A stretch of 64,000 nucleotides of DNA, taken from NCBI GenBank assembly GCA_903879915.1, contig CAIRNJ010000043.1, positions 1 to 64,000 on the forward strand, read 5' to 3'. The first letter of the stretch is position 1. Each line of letters begins with the position of its first letter. Positions 52,787-61,921 of this stretch are shown here, in pieces. Made by a program: the position numbers and the translations under genes. Below the pieces are notes generated by a model that did not search any database, was not told the DNA's origin, and saw only the letters and a list, made by a program, of their open reading frames with translations. The DNA comes from an uncultured Elusimicrobia bacterium. GTDB lineage: Bacteria; Elusimicrobiota; Elusimicrobia; Elusimicrobiales; UBA9959.

Positions 52787-54868
52787 TTAATCCCTTACTT
52801 CCCCCGCCTGCCGCCACGGGTGCCAGAACGCGCGTGATTTCTCTTCGAGGTCGTCCTTGCGCTCCGGCTCGTTCATGCGCAGGGTCACATAGAAGAAGAA
52901 TTCCCGCACCCCGCCGGAACGCTCCTTGAAGTTCCAGCGCGTGCGGAAATCGTGGAAATCGCGGTAAAGGGTTATTCCTTTCTCGAACAATTTAATATCG
53001 CTGAAATTAAAGCCGCCCTCCGAGATCAGCTGGCAGCGCAGCACCGTCTCGGCCCGCCAGGCCGAACCGCGCCAGGGGCGGAAGCCCAGAGTGTTGCTGA
53101 CCACCCAGGCGTGGGGCGCGCTGCTGTAGTTTGCTATGCCCCCGCCGACGTACGTCTCCGTGTCGCCCACGTTGAGCTGGGCCACGAAACTGCGCGTCCC
53201 GGTGTGCAGGCTGTAAGTCTCCGCCGCGTAAATATCCATGTTCGGGCGCGGCGCGTAATACAGCTCGCCGGTCACCGGCGCCAGGCGCCGGGAGAAGGAC
53301 GCCTCGTAATAATTGCGCAGATCGTAGGCGGTGGACAGCTTATAATACGAATTGGACCGCGGCATCACGAACAGCTGGGAGGAAACGGAGTTGATCTCCT
53401 GGCCCTTGTCCGCCGAGGCGCGGGCGTCCTGCCATTTATTGTCCCTGAGCCGCTGCTTGTACGAATACCCGAGGTCCAGCGAGCCCCAGACCCTGTCGTA
53501 GCGGAGGTTCGCTACGGCGCCGTAGCGGCCGGTCCAGGTATCCGGCCGGCCCTGTTCGGTGGAAATGAACACCGACTGGTCGTAGAACACCGACGGGGAA
53601 AGCGTCACGCTGCGCGCCAGCGGCACCGCCCTGGAGACGGTCCACGCTCCGTTGCCGCGCCGCTGCGCGCTGGACTGCCCCTCGTCGCGCGCGTTCTCGA
53701 AATAGCCGCTGAACGAATTCAGCACCGGCAGGCGCAGCACCTTGAAAGGGACCGTGTTAAAATCAAGGCGGGGAATGGAGCTGTTGGCCTTCCTGAACGC
53801 GCTAAGGTCGGCCGTGCGGGTCTCGCGCCCCGCGGCGCTGACGCGCGTGACCGTGGAATTGGTCTTTCTGGTGAAGGCGACGCTGGCCTGTTCGTCCGGG
53901 CTGACGGCGAAAGGGTTGCTGCGGAAAAAGTCGTTGTTCACCCTCGGGTCGGAAAGCAGCCTGAAATAGCCCTGGCTGTAATACTGCGAGGGGTCCGACT
54001 CGTTGAAGCGGTTCAGCAGGTGCCAGTAGCCGCCGCCGGCGCCCCATCTGTCCTTGTGCATGCCGTATTCGCGTATCCGGTAGAAGGAAGCGTTCGTGAT
54101 GTTCTTCTCGGGCCGGCGGAAATCCGCTTCCCCGCCCATGCCCACGCCGCGCTTCCCGAAATAATCCAGGAAAACCTTGGCCCGCGTTTCCGTGTTGACG
54201 CGGTAAACGTAGCTGGACTTTATAAAGAAGCCGTTGCGCTGGTCATACCCGGGCCGGAAGATGCTCACGAAGGGGGTGCCGCCGCCGAAAGGCTTGTAAA
54301 GCACCGGGAAATAGAACACCGGGACCTTCCCGATGAACAGCACCGTGTTGTAAGCCAGGAAATAGCGCCCCGGCGCGAGGTAGATGCGGGAGGCGCGCAG
54401 ATCGTAGTGAGGCGGGGCCTCGTCGCAGCTGGTCAGGCTGGCCTTTTTATAGGTATAGCTGTCATGGTCGAAATCCACCGACCTGCCGCGGAAGATGAAA
54501 TTCCTGTAAGCGAACCTGCCGTCGTTGATATGCCCCGTCTCGGCGCCGTAGTTCATGGCCCCGCTACGGCCGTAGGCTATGCCGGTGTCGTCGTCTATCA
54601 CGAAATCCTCCGGCGAAACCACGGTCCGGCTGTCCATGTTGACCGTGAGATTTTTGGCGCGGATGAGCTTGACCGTCTTATCCTGCGCGGACACCTCCTC
54701 GAGCTTGACGTCGCCGCTGAGTTCGATCACCCTGGTATATTCGTTGAATTTAGCCTCTTGCGCCTCGAAGCGCACGCGGTGCGTTCCGGTGGACGCGGGC
54801 AGTTCGTACGCTGCGGCGGGCAGGGCCGCCGGCACGGATAAAAGCACGCAGCAGATCAGTTTTTTCAT
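52787..54868 (-). CDS. lptD: LPS-assembly protein LptD
   Basis: A 693-residue exported protein. Signal peptide (about 1-20). An N-terminal OstA/LptA-like beta-jellyroll follows (about 30-130, with VRFEAQEAKFNEYTRVIELSG and ARNLT-like strands). Next is a linker with YKKASLTSCDEAPPHYDLRA and the LptD-typical KVPVFYFPVLYKPF. A long C-terminal barrel of aromatic-rich strands completes it. LptD with LptE inserts lipopolysaccharide into the outer leaflet. The size is slightly below E. coli LptD (784). Only one or two cysteines are seen after the signal peptide, so the E. coli disulfide pattern is probably not kept. It lies downstream of the ROK kinase gene. Confidence 0.88.
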   Translation of the reverse strand: MKKLICCVLLSVPAALPAAAYELPASTGTHRVRFEAQEAKFNEYTRVIELSGDVKLEEVSAQDKTVKLIRAKNLTVNMDSRTVVSPEDFVIDDDTGIAYGRSGAMNYGAETGHINDGRFAYRNFIFRGRSVDFDHDSYTYKKASLTSCDEAPPHYDLRASRIYLAPGRYFLAYNTVLFIGKVPVFYFPVLYKPFGGGTPFVSIFRPGYDQRNGFFIKSSYVYRVNTETRAKVFLDYFGKRGVGMGGEADFRRPEKNITNASFYRIREYGMHKDRWGAGGGYWHLLNRFNESDPSQYYSQGYFRLLSDPRVNNDFFRSNPFAVSPDEQASVAFTRKTNSTVTRVSAAGRETRTADLSAFRKANSSIPRLDFNTVPFKVLRLPVLNSFSGYFENARDEGQSSAQRRGNGAWTVSRAVPLARSVTLSPSVFYDQSVFISTEQGRPDTWTGRYGAVANLRYDRVWGSLDLGYSYKQRLRDNKWQDARASADKGQEINSVSSQLFVMPRSNSYYKLSTAYDLRNYYEASFSRRLAPVTGELYYAPRPNMDIYAAETYSLHTGTRSFVAQLNVGDTETYVGGGIANYSSAPHAWVVSNTLGFRPWRGSAWRAETVLRCQLISEGGFNFSDIKLFEKGITLYRDFHDFRTRWNFKERSGGVREFFFYVTLRMNEPERKDDLEEKSRAFWHPWRQAGEVRD

Positions 54869-54917
54869 CCCTTCCAGTTACGCCTTCGGCGGGAGCTCTC
54901 CCGGCCCGGCCGCCGCG

Positions 54918-55868
54918 CTACGCCCGCTTGCGCGCCCGCTCCAGCCCGAACAGGGCCGCCCCGTGAGAACCGAGGTCGGGATCGTCCGACACCTTTATCT
55001 TCACCTCGGAGAAAGGGGTCTCGATCTGCTGACGGCCCAGCACCGCGTTCATGGCGGGCATGAACCATTTTTTCGCCTTGGAAACGCCGCCGGTCAGGAT
55101 CACGTAATCCGGGTTGAGCAGCAGGATCATTCCGGCCAGGCCCCTGCCCAGCGCGTCGCCCATCTCCGCCCATACCTGCCGCGCCTGTTTGTTCCCGGCG
55201 GCGGCCGCATCGGTAAGACAGATAGTGTTGAACTTCAGATGCCCGGGCGAGCAGAACTTCCGCATGAATTCCTTCTCGTCGCTGATCAGCTCGCGGGCGC
55301 GCGCCATTATCGCATAGCTGCCGCAGTAGGACTCGAGGCAGCCCCGGCCGCCGCAGTTGCAGGGACGGCCGTCGCGCTCTATCTTCAGGTGGCCGGCTTC
55401 CCCCGCCGACCCCGTGGCCCCGTGAAAAAGTTCGCCGTTAAGAATGATGCCGGTGCCTATGCCGGTCCCCAGCGTGAGGGCGATGGCGCTGATCTTTTTC
55501 CGCCCCAGTTCCAGCTCGAAAGCGCCCCAGGCTGCCATGTTGGCGTCGTTCTCCATAACGCAGGGCAGCCCGGTCAGCCGCTCCAGCGGGGCCGTCAGCT
55601 TAACGTTGCGCCACGCCAGGTTGGGCGAAAAGCGTATTTTCCCGTTCTCCGGGTCCACGTCGCCGGCGGCGCCGATGCCTATCGAAACAAGCCGCTTGCC
55701 GTATTTGGCCCGGAGGTTGCGCACCACGGCGGACAGCCTGCGCACGAAGTCGGGCGCGCCTTTTTCAGCTTCCGTGCGGAACCGCTCCTGCGTTACCAGT
55801 TTTCCGGCCGCGTTCACAGCCACTATTTTCGTGTTCGTACCGCCGATATCGATGCCGAGTCCTATCAT
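54918..55868 (-). CDS. ROK-family sugar kinase (glucokinase-like)
   Basis: A 316-residue ROK protein. The ATP motif DIGGTNTK lies at residues 7-14 and NDANMAAWGAFELE holds the catalytic-region Asp. TGIGTGIILNGELFHG matches the ROK sugar-binding region, and CNCGGRGCLESYCGS is the zinc-binding CxCGxxGCxE signature. No N-terminal helix-turn-helix is present, so it is a kinase rather than a NagC/XylR repressor, most likely glucokinase. It may feed the glycogen-type metabolism suggested by the GH57 gene. A repeat-bearing gap separates it from folC upstream. Confidence 0.88.
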   Translation of the reverse strand: MIGLGIDIGGTNTKIVAVNAAGKLVTQERFRTEAEKGAPDFVRRLSAVVRNLRAKYGKRLVSIGIGAAGDVDPENGKIRFSPNLAWRNVKLTAPLERLTGLPCVMENDANMAAWGAFELELGRKKISAIALTLGTGIGTGIILNGELFHGATGSAGEAGHLKIERDGRPCNCGGRGCLESYCGSYAIMARARELISDEKEFMRKFCSPGHLKFNTICLTDAAAAGNKQARQVWAEMGDALGRGLAGMILLLNPDYVILTGGVSKAKKWFMPAMNAVLGRQQIETPFSEVKIKVSDDPDLGSHGAALFGLERARKRA

Positions 55869-55880
55869 AGTGCCTCCAGT

Positions 55881-55961
55881 CTAGAATCTAGAATCGAGAA
55901 TCAGAGATCTGAGAGCCGGGGAAACTAACATTTTATTTTAGATCCTCGATCCTCGATTTTC
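55881..55961. repeat. Heptanucleotide repeat patches at the folC 3' end
   Basis: Two arrays of degenerate 7-base units flank the folC stop. 55881-55915 reads TCTAGAA TCTAGAA TCGAGAA TCAGAGA TCTGAGA. 55941-55961 reads GATCCTC GATCCTC GATTTTC. The second array is translated as the last folC residues (KIEDRGSKIKC). The first array lies in the gap before the ROK gene. Confidence 0.75.
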
Positions 55962-57235
55962 CTGCTTTCCTTTAATATCTCTATCGCCGCTCCGGCCAGG
56001 TAGAAAGAACCCAGCACCGCTACCGTCCCGGAACCGGCGGCGCTGGACAGCGCCGCGCCCAGGTCCTGCTGCACTTCCACTTCCGCGCCGGGATTTATGG
56101 CCGAAAGCTCGTCGGCCAGCGCGCACGGGTCGGCGGCCCTGGAAGACTCCGGCCTGGTAAAGACGAACCTGCCGGACAGCCCGGCCAGCGTTTCAAGTAT
56201 CGCCCGGCGTTCCTTATCCTGAAGTATGCCGATCACGAAAGCGCAGGGCTTGCCCGCGAAAGGCGACGCCGCCCAGGTGCGGGCGAACGCGCGCGCGGCC
56301 TCCGGGTTATGGGCGCCGTCTACAATGAACAGCGCGCCGCCGAACTCCTGGCCGCCGCGCAGCGCCTGGAACCGCGCCGGCCAGCGCGCGGCGGCGAAGC
56401 CGGCGACCGCGTGGGCGCGCTGTATGGGCCAGCCCATGCCGCGCAGGAGCTCAAGGCCCTCCCACACCAGCGTGGCGTTGGAAACCTGCGCCTCTCCCAT
56501 TATGCCGAAAGCCAGCTCTTCCCCGCTTTTTTTATGGCGCAGCGTCATCAGGCCGTTCTCCCAGTCGCGCGCGGCTATCTCGAAAACGGGGGCGAAAAAA
56601 CGCGCCTGCGCGCCCTTCGCCTGAGCCTCGGCCAGGATGGGCGCCCGGACGGCCTCCGGCAGCAGCGGGGCCAGGCAGACCCCGCCTTTTTTAATTATCC
56701 CGGCCTTCTGCGCTGCGATCTCGGGCAGGGTCGAGCCCAGATATTTTTCATGGTCGAGGTCCACGGAAGTAATAACGCTCAGCTCAGGCTTCACCAGCAC
56801 GTTGGTGGTGTCAAAACGCCCGCCTATGCCCACCTCTATCACCGCCAGGTCCGTTCTTTCGCGCTCGAAACACAGGAAAGCCATGCAGGTGAGCAGTTCG
56901 AAAAAACTCAGGTCGGGGCCGGCCCGGAAAACCTCGCCGAACAGCGCGGCGAACGCGCTTTCCGAGATATCCGCGCCGTTGAGCCGTATGCGCTCGGTCA
57001 TCCGCACCAGGTGCGGCGAGGTGAAAAGCCCGGTCTTAAGGCCGGCCGCCAGCGCGGCGGCCTCGAACAGGGCGCAGACCGAGCCTTTGCCGTTGGTGCC
57101 GGTAACGTGCACCGTCCTGATGCGCTCGTGCGGGCTGCCCAGTTTTTCCAGGCAGGCGTACACGCGGGCCAGCCCGTCCTTCTTCACGAAGTCCTGGCGG
57201 GCCAGCAGCGTTTTTTTCGCTTCTTCAAAGGTCAT
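55925..57235 (-). CDS. folC: Folylpolyglutamate/dihydrofolate synthase
   Basis: A 436-residue Mur-ligase-family protein. P-loop GTNGKGS at residues 46-52, FTSPHLVRMTERIRLNG, EVGIGGRFDTTNV, and SVDLDHEKYLGSTLPEIAAQK (folate-binding region). The C-terminal domain has VDGAHNPEAARAFA. FolC adds glutamate to dihydropteroate and to folates. Start set at ATG 57235; the frame extends upstream but overlaps murA and shows no family match there. The last 11 residues (KIEDRGSKIKC) are encoded by a heptanucleotide repeat and look like a recent extension. Confidence 0.92.
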   Translation of the reverse strand: MTFEEAKKTLLARQDFVKKDGLARVYACLEKLGSPHERIRTVHVTGTNGKGSVCALFEAAALAAGLKTGLFTSPHLVRMTERIRLNGADISESAFAALFGEVFRAGPDLSFFELLTCMAFLCFERERTDLAVIEVGIGGRFDTTNVLVKPELSVITSVDLDHEKYLGSTLPEIAAQKAGIIKKGGVCLAPLLPEAVRAPILAEAQAKGAQARFFAPVFEIAARDWENGLMTLRHKKSGEELAFGIMGEAQVSNATLVWEGLELLRGMGWPIQRAHAVAGFAAARWPARFQALRGGQEFGGALFIVDGAHNPEAARAFARTWAASPFAGKPCAFVIGILQDKERRAILETLAGLSGRFVFTRPESSRAADPCALADELSAINPGAEVEVQQDLGAALSSAAGSGTVAVLGSFYLAGAAIEILKESRKIEDRGSKIKC

Positions 57236-57258
57236 TCGTTGCGCGTTCCGTGCCGGAG

Positions 57259-58515
57259 CTAAGCCTTTACCCGGGTCGCGTCCACGCCCAGGTCCTTCAG
57301 TTTGTGTTCCAGCTTCTCGTAGCCGCGGTCTATGTGGTAGATGCGCCGTATCACGGTGCGGCCCCTGGCCGCCGCGGCCGCCACCACCAGCGCCGCCCCG
57401 GCCCTGAGGTCGGAGGCCATCACCGGCGCGCCCAGCAGTTCCGCCACGCCGCGCACCACGGCCTTCTTGTCGGTCACCGTGATGTCCGCGCCCATGCGGA
57501 CCAGCTCCGGCGCGTGCATGAAGCGGTTCTCGAAAATATGTTCGTGCACTTCGCTGACCCCCGCCGCGCGCGCCATGAAAGCCATCCACGGCGCCTGCAG
57601 GTCGGTGGGGAAACCGGGATGCGGCTTGGTCGACACACTTACCGGCCTGGGCCGGCCGCGCACTGCTTCGACTTCGATGGAATCCTTATACGCCGTGATC
57701 TTTACACCGGCCTTCTTCATGCAGCGTATCAGCGCGTCAAGGTTCCTGGGGGCGGCGTTGAGCAGCTTTATCTTCCCCCCCGCGGCGGCACAGAGCAGCA
57801 TGAAAGTGCCGGTCTCGATGCGGTCGGGCATCACGCTGTACTTCAGCCCTTTAAGCGCGGCCGCCCCGCGTATCTTTATCGTCGGGGTGCCGGCGCCCTC
57901 CACCGGCGCGCCCATTTTCGTCAGGGCGGCGGCCAGATCCTCGATCTCGGGCTCCCGGGCGCAGTTCTCGAGCGTCGTCACGCCTTCGATAAGGGCCGCG
58001 CACATCATAAGGTTCTCGGTGGCGCCGACGCTGGGGAACCGGAACTTCACCGTGCCGGGCTTCAGCTTTTTAGCCGTCAGGATGACGTCGCCTTTTTCAT
58101 ACGAGACCTGCGCGCCCAATTTCTTAAAGCCTTCCAGGTGGATGTCTATCGGGCGCATGCCGATGGAGCAGCCGCCGGGCAGGGAGAACCGGGCTTTCTT
58201 AAAGCGGGCCAGCAGCGGGCCGGACACCAGCATGGAGGCGCGCATCTTGCGCACCAGGTCGTAGGGAGCGTGCAGCTTGAGCGCGCCGTGCTCTTCGGCC
58301 ACGAAATTGCCGTAGCCGTAGAAGCAGTTCTTGCCCAGGTAGTTGAGCAGCTCGAAAGTGGACTTTATATCCATCAGCTCCGGCACGTTCTTTATCTCGC
58401 ATTTTTCCTTCGTGAGCAGCGTGGCGGCGAGTATCGGCAGCGCCGCGTTCTTCGAGCCGCTGATCATCGTCTGCCCGGAGAGCGGCCGCCCGCCGCGAAT
58501 TATAAAATTATCCAT
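57259..58515 (-). CDS. murA: UDP-GlcNAc 1-carboxyvinyltransferase
   Basis: A 418-residue MurA, which transfers enolpyruvate from PEP to UDP-GlcNAc, the first committed step of peptidoglycan synthesis. It opens with SGQTMISGSKNAALPILAA (substrate Lys/Asn). The catalytic loop LPGGCSIGMRPID contains Cys116, so the cell is expected to be fosfomycin-sensitive at this target, unlike Asp-type MurA. Length is typical. It lies between prmC and folC on the same strand, 23 bases before folC. Confidence 0.95.
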   Translation of the reverse strand: MDNFIIRGGRPLSGQTMISGSKNAALPILAATLLTKEKCEIKNVPELMDIKSTFELLNYLGKNCFYGYGNFVAEEHGALKLHAPYDLVRKMRASMLVSGPLLARFKKARFSLPGGCSIGMRPIDIHLEGFKKLGAQVSYEKGDVILTAKKLKPGTVKFRFPSVGATENLMMCAALIEGVTTLENCAREPEIEDLAAALTKMGAPVEGAGTPTIKIRGAAALKGLKYSVMPDRIETGTFMLLCAAAGGKIKLLNAAPRNLDALIRCMKKAGVKITAYKDSIEVEAVRGRPRPVSVSTKPHPGFPTDLQAPWMAFMARAAGVSEVHEHIFENRFMHAPELVRMGADITVTDKKAVVRGVAELLGAPVMASDLRAGAALVVAAAAARGRTVIRRIYHIDRGYEKLEHKLKDLGVDATRVKA

Positions 58516-58551
58516 AAAAATTTTCCCGGTCCCCGCTCTTCTATTCTCGAG

Positions 58552-59427
58552 CTACTTCTTTATCCCGAACACGAACCGCTCCACGCCGTTAAGGTCCTTG
58601 AACAGCTTCTTGCCCGTCCAGGTCCTGTCAGGCATCAGGGACAGCAGCTTTTTCGCCTGCCCCCCGCCCACCTCCAGCAGCATGGCCCCGCCCTTCTTCA
58701 GGCGGCCCGGCGCCAGCGCCACCAGCATCCGCGCGATGTCGAGCCCGTCCCCGCCGCCGTCCAGGGCCATGTGCGGCTCGCTGAGCACTTCCGGCGACAG
58801 CCCGCCTATCACCCGTGTGGGGATATACGGCGGATTGGAGACGATCAGGTCGAACCGCCCCGTCATTCCCTCCAGCGTGCCCGTCCTGACGAAAGTTATC
58901 CTGTCCGCCAGCCCCAGCGCGGCGGCGTTCTCCCGGGCGCAGGCGATGGCCCGCGCCGATTTCTCGGCCGCGGTCACTTCAAGCGCCGGGAATTTACGGG
59001 CCAGCCAGAGCCCGATGGCCCCGCTGCCCGCCCCGTAATCCAGCGCGGAGACGGCGCCTTTAAAAGGCTTCAGGAACTCCGCCGCCAGGCCGGCCAGTTC
59101 CTCGGTCTCGGGGCGCGGCACCAGCACCCGGCCGTCCACTTTTATCTTCAGCCCGCGGAAATTCTGCCAGCCCAGTATGTAGGCCAGCGGCAGGCCGCTC
59201 TCTTTAAGCGTCAGGGTCTCCTCGAAACGGCGCCGGGCGGCCGCGGGCACCGGCGCGGAAAGGTCGGCCAGCAGCGCCATCCGCTCCACGCCCAGCGCGG
59301 CGGCCAGCAGCCACTGGGCGTTCAATTCGGGCTCCTCAACGCCGCGCGCGCGCAGGCGTGCCGCGGCGTCGGGCAGCAGCCGCCCGGAGAGCTTCCCGCT
59401 TTTCGCGGGCGCGCGTTCAGGTTTCAT
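58552..59427 (-). CDS. prmC: Release-factor glutamine methyltransferase
   Basis: A 291-residue protein with an N-terminal helical substrate-binding domain (about 1-85) and a Rossmann-type SAM domain. Motif I is DYGAGSGAIGL (about 130-140) and the catalytic NPPY is in SNPPYIP (198-201). PrmC methylates the Gln of the GGQ motif in RF1 and RF2. Its start overlaps the prfA stop by 11 bases, the classic prfA-prmC coupling. Confidence 0.94.
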   Translation of the reverse strand: MKPERAPAKSGKLSGRLLPDAAARLRARGVEEPELNAQWLLAAALGVERMALLADLSAPVPAAARRRFEETLTLKESGLPLAYILGWQNFRGLKIKVDGRVLVPRPETEELAGLAAEFLKPFKGAVSALDYGAGSGAIGLWLARKFPALEVTAAEKSARAIACARENAAALGLADRITFVRTGTLEGMTGRFDLIVSNPPYIPTRVIGGLSPEVLSEPHMALDGGGDGLDIARMLVALAPGRLKKGGAMLLEVGGGQAKKLLSLMPDRTWTGKKLFKDLNGVERFVFGIKK

Positions 59428-60475
59428 CGGCTCCTTTCCTGCCTATCTCGAGCTTCAGCTCCTCGAGCAGTTCGCGGATCCCGCCGTCCATGATGGCCTG
59501 CATGTTATGCCAGGAAACCTGTATCCGGTGGTCCGTAACGCGGTTCTGCGGAAAATTGTAGGTCCTTATTTTTTCGGAGCGGTCGCCGGTGCCCACCTGA
59601 CTCTTGCGCGCTCCGGCGTTGGCCCTGGCCTGCGCCTCCTCGCTGACCTGGGTGAGCTTGGCGGCCAGCATGGCCATGGCCTTCATCTTGTTCTGGCCCT
59701 GGGAGCGTTCCTCCTGGCATTGCGTTATGATCCCGCTGGGGAGATGCGTTATGCGGATGGCGGTCTCCACCTTGTTCACGTTCTGGCCGCCCGCGCCGCC
59801 GGAGCGGAAGGTGTCCACCTTCAGGTCCTTGGCCTCTATCTTTATCTCGATCTCGTCCACCTCGTGCATGATGGCCACGGTGACGGTGGAGGTGTGGACG
59901 CGCCCGGAGGCCTCGGTCTGGGGCACGCGCTGCACCCGGTGCACGCCCCCCTCGTACTTCATCAGCGAGAAGACGTCCTGCCCGGAAATGTACAGCACGG
60001 CGTTCTTTATTCCCCTGGGCCCCGAGGAGGACATATCGCGCAGCTCCGCCTTCCAGCCCATGTTCTGGGCGAAGCGCGTGTACATGCGCAGCAGGTCGGC
60101 CGCGAACAGGGCGGATTCGTCGCCGCCCACGCCGGCGCGTATTTCGAGGAAGATGTTCTTGGAGTCGGCGGGGTCGGGCGGGATCAGCAGCAGCCGCAGT
60201 TTTTTCTCGAGGGCGGAAACGGCGGCCTCGAGCGCCGGCATCTCCGCCTCGGCCATCCCGGCTATTTCACGGTCGGTGCTGGAAAGCATCTGGCGGGTCC
60301 CGTCCGCCTCTTTAACGGCCTTTTCAAGGGCCGCGGCGGTGTCGAGCACCTGCCGGCAGGCGGCGTGCCGCCTCGAGAATTTTTCTATTTCCGCCGGCTC
60401 GAGCCCGCCGGACGAGAGCCGGGCCTGGGCTTCTGCGAATTCCAGTTTGACGGCTTTGAGTTCTTCTTCAAGCAT
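59417..60475 (-). CDS. prfA: Peptide chain release factor 1
   Basis: A 352-residue class I release factor reading UAA and UAG. The GGQ motif is at 229-231 in RSGGAGGQNVNKVET. The codon-recognition PxT tripeptide is PQT (185-187) in RVPQTEASGR, marking it as RF1 rather than RF2 (SPF). The N-terminal domain is helical. The length is near the family norm of 355-360. No programmed frameshift is present. A rho-independent terminator for the preceding rpmE lies just upstream. Confidence 0.95.
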   Translation of the reverse strand: MLEEELKAVKLEFAEAQARLSSGGLEPAEIEKFSRRHAACRQVLDTAAALEKAVKEADGTRQMLSSTDREIAGMAEAEMPALEAAVSALEKKLRLLLIPPDPADSKNIFLEIRAGVGGDESALFAADLLRMYTRFAQNMGWKAELRDMSSSGPRGIKNAVLYISGQDVFSLMKYEGGVHRVQRVPQTEASGRVHTSTVTVAIMHEVDEIEIKIEAKDLKVDTFRSGGAGGQNVNKVETAIRITHLPSGIITQCQEERSQGQNKMKAMAMLAAKLTQVSEEAQARANAGARKSQVGTGDRSEKIRTYNFPQNRVTDHRIQVSWHNMQAIMDGGIRELLEELKLEIGRKGADET

Positions 60476-60509
60476 ATAGAGGCGTCAGAACAGCTTTCCC
60501 GCTTCGGCC

Positions 60510-60547
60510 AAAAAAAAGCAGGCGTTCCCTCTGCGGGGAACGCCTGC
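60510..60547 (-). terminator. Rho-independent terminator after rpmE
   Basis: On the minus strand a perfect 12-bp stem (60518-60529 with 60536-60547, GCAGGCGTTCCC) and a 6-base loop are followed by eight T (A8 at 60510-60517 on the + strand). It sits between rpmE and prfA, so prfA is either read through or has its own promoter. Confidence 0.88.
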
Positions 60548-60560
60548 CTGTGCCGCCGCG

Positions 60561-60926
60561 CTACTTTACTTCAGGCTTGGCTGCGGCCGGTTTCACTACC
60601 GGCTTGGCGGCCGTTTTCGCGTCCTTCTTGGCGGGCGCGGAAGAGAGTACTTTCTTCTTGGCCGTGTGGCGCGGGGTCACCGTTTTAATGGCGGCTTTCT
60701 TGGGAGCGCGCTCCAGCGTTTTGCCGCCGGTGGCGGAGAACTTCTTCTGGAATTTTTCGACGCGCCCGGCGGTGTCGGTGAAGCGCTGCTTGCCGGTATA
60801 GAAAGGGTGGCAGGCGGAGCAGATCTCGACTTTGATGACCGGCTTTATGGAGCGGGTCTTGAAAGCGTTGCCGCAGGCGCAGGTCACTTCGCAAACCTCG
60901 TATTTGGGATGGATATCGTTTTTCAT
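60561..60926 (-). CDS. rpmE: Ribosomal protein bL31 with long basic tail
   Basis: A 121-residue bL31. The core (about 1-65) opens [10 protein letters not shown] and has the zinc-type cysteines Cys16, Cys18, Cys36 and Cys39 (CAC ... CSAC), then [20 protein letters not shown]. Typical bL31 is about 70 residues; here a further tail of about 50 residues is rich in Lys, Ala and Pro (for example [17 protein letters not shown]), like histone-H1-type or disordered RNA-binding tails. It follows the M23 peptidase gene in the rho-rpmE-prfA cluster and has its own candidate promoter and a terminator. Confidence 0.93.
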   Translation of the reverse strand: MKNDIHPKYEVCEVTCACGNAFKTRSIKPVIKVEICSACHPFYTGKQRFTDTAGRVEKFQKKFSATGGKTLERAPKKAAIKTVTPRHTAKKKVLSSAPAKKDAKTAAKPVVKPAAAKPEVK

Positions 60927-60963
60927 ATGTTCTTTCCTCTGAAATCAAGCGTGTATTAATTAG

Positions 60964-60992
60964 ATTATACAATAAAAAGAGCCCCGGGTCAT
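60964..60992 (-). promoter_or_regulatory. Probable promoter of rpmE
   Basis: On the minus strand an exact TATAAT (60964-60969) stands 17 bases downstream of ATGACC (60987-60992, four of six -35 matches). The patch is clearly AT-rich between the M23 peptidase and rpmE genes. Confidence 0.6.
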
Positions 60993-61003
60993 TCGCGCAG
61001 CCG

Positions 61004-61921
61004 CTACTTCCGTCCGATCTTGGCCAGCGGGTTCACGGATTTGCCGGAGGGCGTGAGGATCTCGAAATGCAGATGCGGCCCCGTTGACATGCCGGTGGAC
61101 CCCACCTTGCCCAGCAGCGTCTTCGATTTCTGCACCGTCTCGCCCTCTTTTACTTCCAGCTTGGACAGATGCCCGTAGCGGCACAGGGAGCCGTCCTTGT
61201 GGCGCACTTCCACGGTGTTGCCGTAGCCGCCTTTCCAGCCCGAGAAGGTGACGGTGCCCGACCTTGACGGGTAGACCGACGTGCCCAGCGGCATGGGGAT
61301 ATCGCAGCCGCTGTGGAAGATCCTGCGCTTAAGCACCGGGTGGTACCGCATCCCGAAACTCGAGCTTATCCGCCCGAAGCTCCTGAGCGGCATCCGGTAC
61401 GTGTCCAGGTCCACGTAGACCGCCGGCAGATAGATCCGGTCGCCCTTGCTGAACTTGTAGTTTATCAGCAGGGCCGAAGGCGGCAGTTCGTTGTCTTCGA
61501 TGATCTCCGCCTTGAAAGCCCGCAGGTCGCGGCCCTTGGCCGCGTAGCGCGCGGCGATCCCGTTCAAGGTCTCCGCGGCGCCGGTGACCTCGTAAAGCAG
61601 GCCGTGGCCGTTATGCACGCGGATGTAGCCGCCGCGCGACATGAAGATGAACTCGTTGGAATTGGTGCTCTGCAGCGAGCGCACGTCGGTGCCGAAAGCC
61701 GCGGCGATGGAGCGGACGTCGTCGCCCTTGGCGACCTTGTACCGCATATGTATCAGCCGCGGTATGGCCTTAAAAACCCCGGGCAGCGGGGCGGCCGGGC
61801 CCGGCGGCGTCAGCACCGAGAACCGGGCGTAATAGGCCGGGGGTATCCCCGGGGTGGAAGCGGACACTAAAGCCGCTCCCCCCAGAAGCATCCCCGCGCC
61901 CAGTACGCGCCACGGGATCAT
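61004..61921 (-). CDS. M23 (LytM-like) peptidase with LysM domain
   Basis: A 305-residue exported protein. Signal or membrane anchor (about 4-22), a LysM peptidoglycan-binding domain (about 58-103, MRYKVAKGDDVRSIAAAFG), a second LysM-like segment (about 108-165), then an M23 peptidase domain. Zinc ligands are His203 and Asp207 in FHSGCD and His285 in GPHLHFE, with His283 as the other catalytic histidine. All key residues are present, so it should be an active endopeptidase cutting peptidoglycan cross-bridges in division or growth. Its start shares one base with the rho stop. Confidence 0.9.
   Translation of the reverse strand: MIPWRVLGAGMLLGGAALVSASTPGIPPAYYARFSVLTPPGPAAPLPGVFKAIPRLIHMRYKVAKGDDVRSIAAAFGTDVRSLQSTNSNEFIFMSRGGYIRVHNGHGLLYEVTGAAETLNGIAARYAAKGRDLRAFKAEIIEDNELPPSALLINYKFSKGDRIYLPAVYVDLDTYRMPLRSFGRISSSFGMRYHPVLKRRIFHSGCDIPMPLGTSVYPSRSGTVTFSGWKGGYGNTVEVRHKDGSLCRYGHLSKLEVKEGETVQKSKTLLGKVGSTGMSTGPHLHFEILTPSGKSVNPLAKIGRK

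Noticed and set aside
57236-57589. N-terminal extension of folC
   Set aside because: The added part overlaps murA in another frame and lacks family similarity; the natural start at 57235 gives a normal FolC.
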